The notes under the pieces were generated by a model. That model was not told where the DNA came from and searched no databases. It was given only the letters and a program-made list of their open reading frames with translations. Shown piece after piece: positions 1 through 5,832 of a DNA stretch of 11,809 nucleotides. The position numbers were made by a program, and so were the translations under genes. This stretch comes from Lachnospiraceae bacterium (GTDB lineage Bacteria; Bacillota; Clostridia; Lachnospirales; Lachnospiraceae): contig VSNM01000122.1 of the NCBI GenBank assembly GCA_009774245.1, positions 1 through 11,809 of the forward strand. Direction: 5' to 3'. Numbering within the stretch: the stretch's first letter is position 1; every line of letters begins with the position of its first letter.

Positions 1-46
1 ACATCCATTTAAGTGGACATATGCCGGTATACCATTAGCAATTTAA

Positions 47-262
47 TCACTGATATTTAAGCAATGCTGTACTAGTCCACAGTTCATCGAGCGTATTAAA
101 ACATTCACCTCCGCCATCTTCCAGCTCTTTCATGGCTGCTAATGTCTCCTTGTTTGGCTTCGCGTCTTCCCCTTCGGTTATGCCCTGCAAATATGCAACT
201 ACGTAGCCAATTTTGTAATCTGGCACAACATCTAACAACTGATATATCTTTTCCCTATCACT
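47..262 (-). pseudogene. RelB/DinJ-like antitoxin remnant lacking a start codon
   Basis: The frame reads leftward and ends with TGA at 47-49. Its C-terminal part (NKETLAAMKELEDGGG, then LDELW) resembles RelB/DinJ-type antitoxins, whose C-terminal segment wraps the toxin. The upstream half (REKIYQLLDVVPDYKIGYV) still reads as sensible helical protein, so the original gene probably began near 262. There the frame has AGT instead of ATG, 9 bases after a GAAGGG Shine-Dalgarno-like stretch. A GTG at 261-259 lies one base out of frame, so a single lost base after a GTG start would also explain it. The only in-frame start left is TTG at 238-236, with no well-placed ribosome binding site. No toxin partner is visible on either side. 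The family call is by motif resemblance; a shortened but still translated gene cannot be excluded. Confidence 0.45.
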
Positions 263-366
263 CGTATAAATCCCTTCTTTTATAAATCTTTTCTTTGTCG
301 TTGATATCTATATTATATGCAAAATCATTGAGTATTTCAAGCGTAACTATTTTTTGATAAAAATAA

Positions 367-402
367 TCCTAGTTTTTTGGAAAGAAATTTGTTACACTAG
401 GA
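367..402. promoter_or_regulatory. Dyad TCCTAGT-N22-ACTAGGA over the operon promoter
   Basis: Perfect 7-base arms at 367-373 and 396-402 enclose an AT-rich spacer, and the right arm overlaps the candidate -10 of the first hydro-lyase gene. This placement fits an operator, but the spacing is wide and no regulator is encoded next to it. A chance match is possible in such AT-rich sequence. Confidence 0.25.
390..398 (+). promoter_or_regulatory. Candidate extended -10 promoter for the hydro-lyase operon
   Basis: TGTTACACT carries the TGn extension and a 4/6 match to TATAAT. No good -35 is found 16-18 bases upstream. A transcript starting near 405 would have a leader of about 40 bases before the start codon at 445. 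The 239-444 stretch shows no T-box specifier structure or tRNA-like pairing, so tRNA-leucine control is not evident. Confidence 0.3.
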
Positions 403-444
403 AAAGAGTAAAATGATTATGAAATGAAAGGACAGGATTATAAA

Positions 445-915
445 ATGGGAAAAATATTTAAGTTTGGACAGGATGTGGACACAGACCAGATTATCGCGTC
501 ACAGTATATTATATATCCTACAATCGATGAGATGAAAGTACATACTTTCGAGTCTCTGGATACGGATTTTGCGTCAAACGTGCAGCCGGGGGACTATGTT
601 GTGGCGTCGGAGAATTTTGGCTGCGGTTCCTCGAGGGAGCAGGCGCCGACCGTGCTGAAGGCGCTGGGCGTCAAGGCAGTCGTTGCAAAGTCGTTTGCGC
701 GCATTTTCTACAGAAATGCGATCAATATCGGACTGCCGGTCATCGTCTGCAAAGATCTGTATGAAAATGTAAACGCAGGGGACGATATGGAGCTTTCCAT
801 GCAGGAGGGCGTGGTGCGCGTGAATGGAAAAGAGTACGAGTGCACGAAACTCCCTGAATACATGCAGGGGATACTGGATCAGGGCGGGTTGATCGCGTCG
901 TTGAACAAGGACTGA
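445..915 (+). CDS. LeuD-type hydro-lyase small subunit 1 (3-isopropylmalate dehydratase/homoaconitase/dimethylmalate dehydratase family)
   Basis: This is the small (swivel) subunit of a heterodimeric [4Fe-4S] hydro-lyase that isomerises or dehydrates a malate-type hydroxy acid in the cytoplasm. Visible family motifs, numbered from the ATG at 445, are DVDTD (10-14), FGCGSSRE (58-65, containing the active-site serine and arginine) and FARIFYRN (84-91). The length, 156 residues, fits the short archaeal-type LeuD/HacB class rather than the ~200-residue bacterial LeuD. The start at 445 is preferred because AGGA (434-437) lies 7 bases upstream; an in-frame ATG at 424 would add seven residues without a good ribosome binding site. 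The substrate loop reads YIIY (21-24). In methanogen enzymes this loop separates isopropylmalate from homocitrate users, and YIIY looks closer to the isopropylmalate form. Its presumed partner is the large subunit at 1734, separated from it by a toxin-antitoxin pair. Family is sure; substrate is not. Confidence 0.9.
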   Translation: MGKIFKFGQDVDTDQIIASQYIIYPTIDEMKVHTFESLDTDFASNVQPGDYVVASENFGCGSSREQAPTVLKALGVKAVVAKSFARIFYRNAINIGLPVIVCKDLYENVNAGDDMELSMQEGVVRVNGKEYECTKLPEYMQGILDQGGLIASLNKD

Positions 916-929
916 TTTGGAGGGATCAC

Positions 930-1211
930 ATGGATTTGATGGAATACAAATTGAAAATACCAGGCGAGTTAATTTCTCTGTTGTCACAATCAGATAAAAA
1001 GACAGAGATGCAAAGAAACGCGCTGCTTTTATATCCATATATCCATAATCAGACAATCTCATATGGAAGGGCAGCTGAAATACTGGGAATCAATAAGTAT
1101 GTATTGATTGATATATACGAAGATTTGGGGCTGCCATACTATAGCATGGACTTTTCAGAAATAGAGGAAGAGATTGCATCGTTTCACCAGTTGGAGGCTG
1201 ATTTATTGTGA
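930..1211 (+). CDS. UPF0175-family antitoxin-like HTH protein
   Basis: A 93-residue protein with the UPF0175 layout: a short N-terminal strand (LKIP), a helix, then a helix-turn-helix at about 43-66 (ISYGRAAEILGINKYVLIDI) followed by GLPYY and an acidic tail. Such proteins are usually encoded just before a DUF3368 PIN protein and are taken to be the antitoxin, binding the toxin through the C-terminal tail and autoregulating through the HTH. Here the same order holds, and the stop overlaps the toxin start by four bases (GTGA, 1208-1211), which implies translational coupling. The start has GGAGGG at 919-924, 5 bases upstream, and lies only 14 bases after the small-subunit stop, so the gene is probably carried on the operon transcript. 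G+C is clearly lower than in the flanking genes (23 of 60 at 961-1020), which suggests transfer. Confidence 0.8.
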   Translation: MDLMEYKLKIPGELISLLSQSDKKTEMQRNALLLYPYIHNQTISYGRAAEILGINKYVLIDIYEDLGLPYYSMDFSEIEEEIASFHQLEADLL

Positions 1212-1753
1212 TAGTGGTAGCAGATACAACACCTTTGATTTCCCTGCTGAAAATAGAAAAGCTCGATTTGTTGGAGAAACTGTTTGGCAAGGTTTATATT
1301 CCAACGAGCGTATATCAGGAATTGACTGCCAATCCATCATTTAAGAGCGAGGCAGGGAGCATAGAGCAGTGCAAATATATTCAAGTCGAAAATATTTCAG
1401 ATCAAAGAGCAGTTGAATTACTGCGCAGGGCGACGGGACTTGACCGCGGAGAAAGCGAGGCGATTGTCCTGACCGATGAGCAGCAGGGTAATCTGTTGCT
1501 GATGGACGAGGCCAAGGGAAGAAGCGTTGCAAAGAAAATGGGCATAAGAATTATGGGAACAATAGGTATTTTGATGATTGCTTTGGAAAAACAGAAGATT
1601 ACCTATACGGAAATTGTTCAATCAATAGAGATTCTTAGAAATTCGGGAAGGCATATTAAGAATGAATTGTATGAAGAACTTCTAAGAGCGGCAGAAAAGT
1701 TTAGATCAACAGAACCAGGAGGAAAAAATAAAAATGGGAATGACAATAGCTGA
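1208..1753 (+). CDS. DUF3368 PIN-domain toxin-like ribonuclease
   Basis: A 181-residue PIN-fold protein, probably the RNase toxin partner of the UPF0175 protein. DUF3368 signatures are VVADTTPLISLLKI at the N-terminus, IPTSVYQEL (30s), GLDRGESEAI (77-86), LLLMDE (96-101) and MGIRIMGTIGIL. The acidic residues expected to hold the metal are present: D6, E38, E82 or E84, and D100. The active site therefore looks intact. The start is GTG at 1208, with GGAGG at 1193-1197. The protein continues about 18 residues beyond the usual domain end (near AAEK). This polar tail is encoded by the ribosome binding site and first codons of the next gene, which the frame overlaps by 20 bases. G+C is very low (18 of 60 at 1561-1620). 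Toxicity and target RNA are not shown by the sequence. Confidence 0.8.
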   Translation: MIVVADTTPLISLLKIEKLDLLEKLFGKVYIPTSVYQELTANPSFKSEAGSIEQCKYIQVENISDQRAVELLRRATGLDRGESEAIVLTDEQQGNLLLMDEAKGRSVAKKMGIRIMGTIGILMIALEKQKITYTEIVQSIEILRNSGRHIKNELYEELLRAAEKFRSTEPGGKNKNGNDNS

Positions 1754-2981
1754 AAAAATTATCGCAGCAGCGGCAGGTGTGGAGTCCGTGAAACCGGGGG
1801 ATATCCATACAGTGGAGCTCGACCGTCTGATGAGCAATGACGGGACGACGCATCTGACGATCGATATGTACAATCAACTGAAAAATCCGCGCATCGCGGA
1901 TGTCAGCAAACTGGTGTGGCTCGTGGATCACAATGTCCCCTGCGACAGCGTGAAAACGGCGGCATCACACAAGAAGATGCGCGATTTTGCGAAGGAGCAC
2001 GGCATTAAATTCTATGAGGGCGCAGGCGTGTGCCATCAGGTGATGATGGAGAATCATGTCACGAGCGGCGAACTGATTTTCGGCGCAGACAGCCATACCT
2101 GCGCATATGGCGCGGTTGGGGCGTTTGGAACGGGCGTGGGCTGCACGGATTACCTCTATGCGATGGTGACAGGGAAATCATGGCTTCTGGTGCCAGAAAC
2201 CTTGAAATTCAATCTGACAGGTAAGTTGAGGGACGGCGTTTACGCGAGAGACCTGATACTTTCCATCATCGGAATGATCGGTGCAAACGGCGCGAATTAC
2301 ATGGCGATGGAGTTTGGCGGAGACGGATTAAAGACACTGAATATGAGTGACAGGATTGCCATCTGCAATCTCTGTGTGGAGGCGGGGGCAAAGACCGCGC
2401 TGATGGATGTTGACGAGATCACACTGGATTATCTCAAGGTGCACGGCAGGGAGCCAAAGCATATCTTTCAGAGCGATGCGGACGCTCATTTTGCAAAAGT
2501 ATATGACATTGATCTTGCGCAGATAAAACCGATCGTGGCAAAGCCGCATTTTGTGGACAGCGTTGTTGACGCAAAAGAGTGTGTGGGGACACATATTGAC
2601 GAAGCATTTCTTGGCTCCTGCAACAATGGGCGGATTGAAGATCTGAGAGTTGGCGCGGAGCTGATCAAAGGGAAAAAGGTGCATCCGCTTGTGCGGTTTC
2701 TGGTGGTTCCGGCGAGCGCGGAGGTGTACAGGCAGGCGCTTGAAGAAGGTGTTATCGACACATTTATGGAGGCAGGCGCGATTGTCATGAACCCGAACTG
2801 CAGTGTGTGCTGGGGAAGCTGCCAGGGTGTGATCGGCGAGGGCGAGACACTGATCAGCACCGGAACACGCAACTTTAAGGGGCGTGCGGGACATAAGGAC
2901 TCGTTTGTGTACCTCGCGTCAGCGGCGACCGTGACGGCGTCTGCGATCAAGGGCGAGATTGCGACAGCGGATATGTTATAA
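1734..2981 (+). CDS. LeuC-type hydro-lyase large subunit 1 with SCNNGR variant
   Basis: The 415-residue catalytic subunit of an aconitase-superfamily enzyme, archaeal-type length (bacterial LeuC is about 465). It carries the three cluster cysteines, C296 in GSCNNGR and C356/C359 in NPNCSVCWG, plus VDHNVP, GVCHQ, GADSHTCAYGAVGAFGTGVG, VPET and the RNFKGRAG segment. The chemistry is expected to be reversible dehydration or isomerisation of a hydroxy-dicarboxylic or -tricarboxylic acid. Two points are odd: the near-invariant SCTNGR reads SCNNGR, and the segment after the CxxC reads WGSCQG instead of the usual LG. Both are in good-quality frame. AGGAGG (1717-1722) sits 11 bases before the ATG and inside the toxin frame. 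G+C is high (38 of 60 at 2101-2160). Partner is most likely the small subunit at 445; pairing with the one at 3000, 18 bases downstream, is possible. Substrate unknown. Confidence 0.88.
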   Translation: MGMTIAEKIIAAAAGVESVKPGDIHTVELDRLMSNDGTTHLTIDMYNQLKNPRIADVSKLVWLVDHNVPCDSVKTAASHKKMRDFAKEHGIKFYEGAGVCHQVMMENHVTSGELIFGADSHTCAYGAVGAFGTGVGCTDYLYAMVTGKSWLLVPETLKFNLTGKLRDGVYARDLILSIIGMIGANGANYMAMEFGGDGLKTLNMSDRIAICNLCVEAGAKTALMDVDEITLDYLKVHGREPKHIFQSDADAHFAKVYDIDLAQIKPIVAKPHFVDSVVDAKECVGTHIDEAFLGSCNNGRIEDLRVGAELIKGKKVHPLVRFLVVPASAEVYRQALEEGVIDTFMEAGAIVMNPNCSVCWGSCQGVIGEGETLISTGTRNFKGRAGHKDSFVYLASAATVTASAIKGEIATADML

Positions 2982-2999
2982 AAAGGAGTAAAATAAATC

Positions 3000-3494
3000 A
3001 TGGACAAATTTACAGGAAAAATATGGGTTTTGGGTGATGATATCGACACGGACATCATTATCCCGACAGAGTACCTTGCGTTAAAGACCGTGCAGGACAT
3101 GGCGCCGTATGCGTTTTCGCCGCTGCGGCCAGAGCTTGCGAGGCAGATTCAGGAAGGGGACATCATCGTGGCAGGAAAGAATTTCGGCTGCGGCTCGTCG
3201 AGGGAGCAGGCACCGGAGATCATCAAGGCGCTCGGCATCAAATGTGTGATCGCGAAATCCTTCGCGCGCATTTTCTTCCGCAATTCCATCAATAACGGTC
3301 TGCTGTTGATCGAGAATGACAAGCTTCAAAGCGATGTGAAGGAGGGCGACGAGATCACGGTTGCCATCAACGAATATATAGAGTGTCATGAAAAACAGTA
3401 CCTGATCACGTCGCTTCCGGAGAATCTGGTAGAGATCCTCAACGCAGGCGGTCTTGTCAGGGCGATGCAAAAACGAAATCATGTAAAAGTATAA
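3000..3494 (+). CDS. LeuD-type hydro-lyase small subunit 2
   Basis: A second small subunit of 164 residues with GDDIDTD (12-18), FGCGSSRE (62-69) and FARIFFRN (88-95). It aligns easily with the first one at 445 but differs in the substrate loop, YLAL (25-28) against YIIY, which suggests a different substrate or stereochemistry. AAGGAG at 2983-2988 lies 11 bases upstream, and the gap to the previous stop is 18 bases, so it is co-transcribed with large subunit 1. The last seven residues (KRNHVKV) are encoded by the left arm of a long hairpin and are probably not part of the ancestral protein, which would end near GGLVRAM. The natural partner is large subunit 2, although 250 bases of repeats separate them. 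Confidence 0.9.
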   Translation: MDKFTGKIWVLGDDIDTDIIIPTEYLALKTVQDMAPYAFSPLRPELARQIQEGDIIVAGKNFGCGSSREQAPEIIKALGIKCVIAKSFARIFFRNSINNGLLLIENDKLQSDVKEGDEITVAINEYIECHEKQYLITSLPENLVEILNAGGLVRAMQKRNHVKV

Positions 3495-3521
3495 AGGGCA
3501 TACTTTTACATAATTTCGTTT
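3471..3521. repeat. Long inverted repeat at the end of small subunit 2
   Basis: The arms 3471-3492 and 3500-3521 pair over 22 positions with one mismatch (C3480 opposite A3512) around a 7-base loop (AAAGGGC). The left arm covers the final codons and part of the stop of the upstream gene. On the + strand no U-tract follows, so it is not an ordinary terminator. It could protect the 3' end of the upstream message, act as a partial barrier to polymerase, or be a small inserted element. Confidence 0.65.
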
Positions 3522-3525
3522 CAAT

Positions 3526-3561
3526 GAACGCCAAAGGACAGGCGTTCTTCGTTTGGAAGAA
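3526..3561. repeat. Two short adjoining hairpins
   Basis: GAACGCC (3526-3532) pairs with GGCGTTC (3541-3547), and TTCTTC (3545-3550) pairs with GAAGAA (3556-3561). The two stems share bases 3545-3547, so they are mutually exclusive. This arrangement can occur in attenuators, but no ligand-binding core or leader peptide is recognised. Confidence 0.4.
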
Positions 3562-3602
3562 TAAGGAGCTGTAGGAAAATAAGTGATACAGATTGCGCAG
3601 GA

Positions 3603-3684
3603 TATTTCTTCGAGGGTGTATGCCAAAAAACGTAGGCGTAGTGGGCTACGGCGAGGCTTTTTGACATGCACTATCGGAGAAATA
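3603..3684. repeat. 82-base imperfect palindrome, possible dispersed repeat or MITE-like element
   Basis: The sequence from TATTTC (3603) to GAAATA (3684) folds back on itself around a TGGG loop (3642-3645) closed by GTAG/CTAC. Each arm is 39 bases, most positions pair, and several mismatches become G-U pairs in RNA. The core (cgtaggcgtag/ctacggcgag) is GC-rich and flanked by A5/T5 runs. Symmetry this long between two operon genes suggests an inserted palindromic repeat. TTGACA at 3661-3666 in the right arm could serve as a -35, with only a weak TAGACA 16 bases on, so an internal promoter is possible but unproven. Only one copy is seen in this window. Confidence 0.6.
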
Positions 3685-3744
3685 GACAAGTCAAGATGTG
3701 TCAGTTATTTTTCTACAGATCCTAAATACCAGGAGGGCAGAACA

Positions 3745-4986
3745 ATGGGTTCAACGATTATAGAGAAAATTGTGAGAAACAATACAGGCAAAGAGGTCAA
3801 GCCCGGCGAGATCGTGACTGTCAATGTGGACCGCGTGATGATACATGACATCTTTATCCCGTTCGTGGCATCAAAATTCGAGGAGATGGGCTTTACAAAG
3901 CTCTGGGACGCGGATAAAGTGGTCCTGATCTATGACCACTTAGTGCCGGCAAGCCAGGTGGATGATACCAGACATTTTCGTATCGGCAACGCGTTCGTGG
4001 AGAAGTACGACATGAAAAATATCCATCGCGCCGACGGAATCTGTCATCAGCTGATGACAGAGGCGGGCTACGTAAAGCCGGGCGATATCGTGTTTGGCAC
4101 GGACAGCCACACGACGACATACGGCTGTGTCGGCGCGTTCTCATCGGGCATCGGTTACACGGAGATGGCGAGTATCCTCGGAACCGGTACGCTCTGGATT
4201 CGTGTGCCGGAGACGATCAGGGTAAACATCACAGGCAAGCTGCCTGAAAATGTCATGGCAAAGGACATCATATTAAAACTGATCGGTGACCTGGGCGCGG
4301 ACGGAGCCACCTACAAAGCACTCGAGTTCACAGGCGATACCGTTGAAAATATGACAGTGGCGTCCAGAATGTCCATGTCAAACATGGCAATCGAGGCGGG
4401 AGCGAAGTGTGCACTCTTTACGCCGGATGAAAAAACAGCAGAGTACTGTGGCATCACACTTACGGACAAGGAGAAAGATCTGGTCGGAGATGCAGACGCG
4501 CAGTACTGTCAGGTGATTGAGTACAAGGCAGAAGATTTTGTCCCAGTGATGGCATGTCCATCCAACGTGGACAATGTCAAGCCCGTCTCAGAGCTTGCGG
4601 GAAAGGCGATCGATCAGGTGTTTATCGGTTCCTGCACAAACGGAAGGCTCGAAGATCTGATGGCAGCGGCGGAAGTACTGCGGGGAAAGCATGTAGCGCC
4701 GTTTGTAAAACTGATCGTCACACCGGCAAGCCGCAAGATTTATAGGGAGGCTGATGCAAACGGCACGCTGGCAGCGCTCGCGGAGGCAGGCGCCATCATC
4801 ACGCACCCCAGCTGTGGATTGTGCTGTGGCAGGACTGGCGGTATCCTGACTGACGGAGAGACCGTCATCGCGACAAACAACAGAAACTTCCTCGGACGGA
4901 TGGGAACTTCCAAAGTCAATATCTATCTGGCTTCCCCCAGATCGGCTGCTGCCTGCGCTGTGGCGGGGAAAATTGTTGTTCCATAA
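3745..4986 (+). CDS. LeuC-type hydro-lyase large subunit 2
   Basis: A 413-residue large subunit with canonical motifs: YDHLVP, GICHQL, GTDSHTTTYGCVGAF, VPET, GADGATYKALEFTG, GSCTNGR with C297, HPSCGLCCG with C357 and C360 (plus an extra C361), and NRNFLGRMG. These support a [4Fe-4S] aconitase-like active site. It is alignable along its whole length with large subunit 1 but keeps the standard SCTNGR. AGGAGG at 3731-3736 sits 8 bases before this ATG. A longer frame from GTG at 3583 would translate the palindromic repeat and is rejected. Small subunit 2 is the likely partner. The gene closes the block, 43 bases before a strong terminator. Candidate activities known in the family are isopropylmalate, homoaconitate, citramalate/citraconate, maleate and 2,3-dimethylmalate conversion; none can be chosen from sequence alone. 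Confidence 0.9.
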   Translation: MGSTIIEKIVRNNTGKEVKPGEIVTVNVDRVMIHDIFIPFVASKFEEMGFTKLWDADKVVLIYDHLVPASQVDDTRHFRIGNAFVEKYDMKNIHRADGICHQLMTEAGYVKPGDIVFGTDSHTTTYGCVGAFSSGIGYTEMASILGTGTLWIRVPETIRVNITGKLPENVMAKDIILKLIGDLGADGATYKALEFTGDTVENMTVASRMSMSNMAIEAGAKCALFTPDEKTAEYCGITLTDKEKDLVGDADAQYCQVIEYKAEDFVPVMACPSNVDNVKPVSELAGKAIDQVFIGSCTNGRLEDLMAAAEVLRGKHVAPFVKLIVTPASRKIYREADANGTLAALAEAGAIITHPSCGLCCGRTGGILTDGETVIATNNRNFLGRMGTSKVNIYLASPRSAAACAVAGKIVVP

Positions 4987-5029
4987 AAATTGGATGAAAC
5001 GTCCAATAACAAAATGTGAAAAATAAGAT

Positions 5030-5074
5030 ATCCTCTAATTGACACGATAAAAAGTGTCGGTTGGAGGATTTTTT
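5030..5074 (+). terminator. Rho-independent terminator of the hydro-lyase operon
   Basis: A 16-base stem (5030-5045 with 5054-5069) with three G-U pairs and no mismatch has an 8-base loop and is followed by T6 (5069-5074). A smaller hairpin (ATTGGA/TCCAAT, 4989-5007) lies between the stop codon and this terminator. Confidence 0.9.
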
Positions 5075-5143
5075 GTAAAGCTCCTGTCGCCGCCTTCCTT
5101 ATTTAGAGTTATTCTCGCTTAGAAAATAGATCAATTCTAAGAC

Positions 5144-5629
5144 ATGTCTTCGTTTCGCATCGGACAATTGAAAGTATTTAGTATTATCCTTTTTCCGGTT
5201 TTTATGATATTTCATGATGGAATCATCGCTTATCGCGCGGCATTGCTGATAAATTTTGGTTTGCTGGCGGTGTGCTTTTTTGTACTGCAAAAGATGAAGG
5301 CGTCTCCGTTTTGCGCGGCGGTGGGGCTTGCGTTCATCATACGGTATTTTGTCTATGTGGCGGCGGGTACTGCAAATGGTCATGTGCAGTCGCTGATACT
5401 GGCGTGCACTTTGCTGCTTATGGGCTTTGTGACTTTTACGATCGGACTTGTTTCCGATGTGATCGCCGCAAACAGAAAGCTTCTGCAGGACACACAGTAT
5501 CACACGCGCAGGGCGGAGTACGATGCGATCTACGCGCAGCTTCAGCTCGAGCAGGAGGCGGTGAAAACGTATCATATCGTGGGAGAGAAGCCGCAGTATG
5601 ATGAGGAGTATCGTGATTCTGCTATATAG
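5144..5629 (+). pseudogene. Membrane-protein fragment resembling the C-terminus of a family 2 glycosyltransferase
   Basis: The open frame of 161 residues has hydrophobic segments at about 11-29, 32-48, 56-74 and 84-108. The last part (GHVQSLILA, then GLVSDVIAANRKLL and a charged helix) resembles the membrane-anchored tail of DPM1/GtrB-type glycosyltransferases. The entire N-terminal GT-A catalytic domain with its DxD motif is absent, and the first ~50 residues do not match what normally precedes that tail. There is no Shine-Dalgarno sequence before the ATG, a stop codon lies two codons upstream, and the frame follows a terminator without an obvious promoter. I read it as a 5'-truncated remnant. 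A small genuine membrane protein of 161 residues is the alternative. Bases 5630-5763 after it contain nothing I recognise. Confidence 0.45.
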
Positions 5630-5763
5630 ATGAGAGGGTTAAACGTACATTAGTCACAGTTCACAGGCTTACAGAAAGTAGTGGGAAAATTGCAGCAAAA
5701 CTCTACATGGGCGTGAACGGTAACCGCACCTTGACAATTGCATACTTTGCGTTGGGAAAAAGG

Positions 5764-5792
5764 TTGTATTGCACCACAAAAGCGGCTATAAT
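5764..5792 (+). promoter_or_regulatory. Sigma-A-type promoter for the ATPase gene
   Basis: TTGTAT (5764-5769) and a perfect TATAAT (5787-5792) are separated by 17 bases. Transcription would begin near 5800, giving a leader of roughly 33 bases before the ATG at 5833. Confidence 0.65.
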
Positions 5793-5832
5793 GGGATTAA
5801 CAATTACATTCAGAATATCAGGAGGAACAGAT

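Noticed and set aside
239..444. Leucine T-box or other riboswitch ahead of the hydro-lyase operon
   Set aside because: No T-box consensus, specifier loop, antiterminator or terminator pair is present in this short AT-rich leader.
2486..3100. Long minus-strand frame opposite large subunit 1
   Set aside because: It lies antisense to a gene with clear conserved motifs, has no recognisable protein features, and is a compositional shadow.
3471..3521. Terminator after small subunit 2
   Set aside because: No U-tract follows the stem on the + strand, although the stem itself is long.
3620..3664. Short peptide frame reading PKNVGVVGYGEAF within the palindrome
   Set aside because: It has no ribosome binding site and is a by-product of the symmetric repeat.
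3583..3744. N-terminal extension of large subunit 2 from a GTG at 3583
   Set aside because: It would translate the palindromic repeat into a basic, low-sense stretch. The ATG at 3745 has a perfect AGGAGG 8 bases upstream and gives the family-typical N-terminus.
5707..5832. Longer start for the ATPase gene
   Set aside because: A TATAAT promoter lies within the added segment, and the ATG at 5833 has AGGAGG at the right distance and starts the usual family N-terminus.
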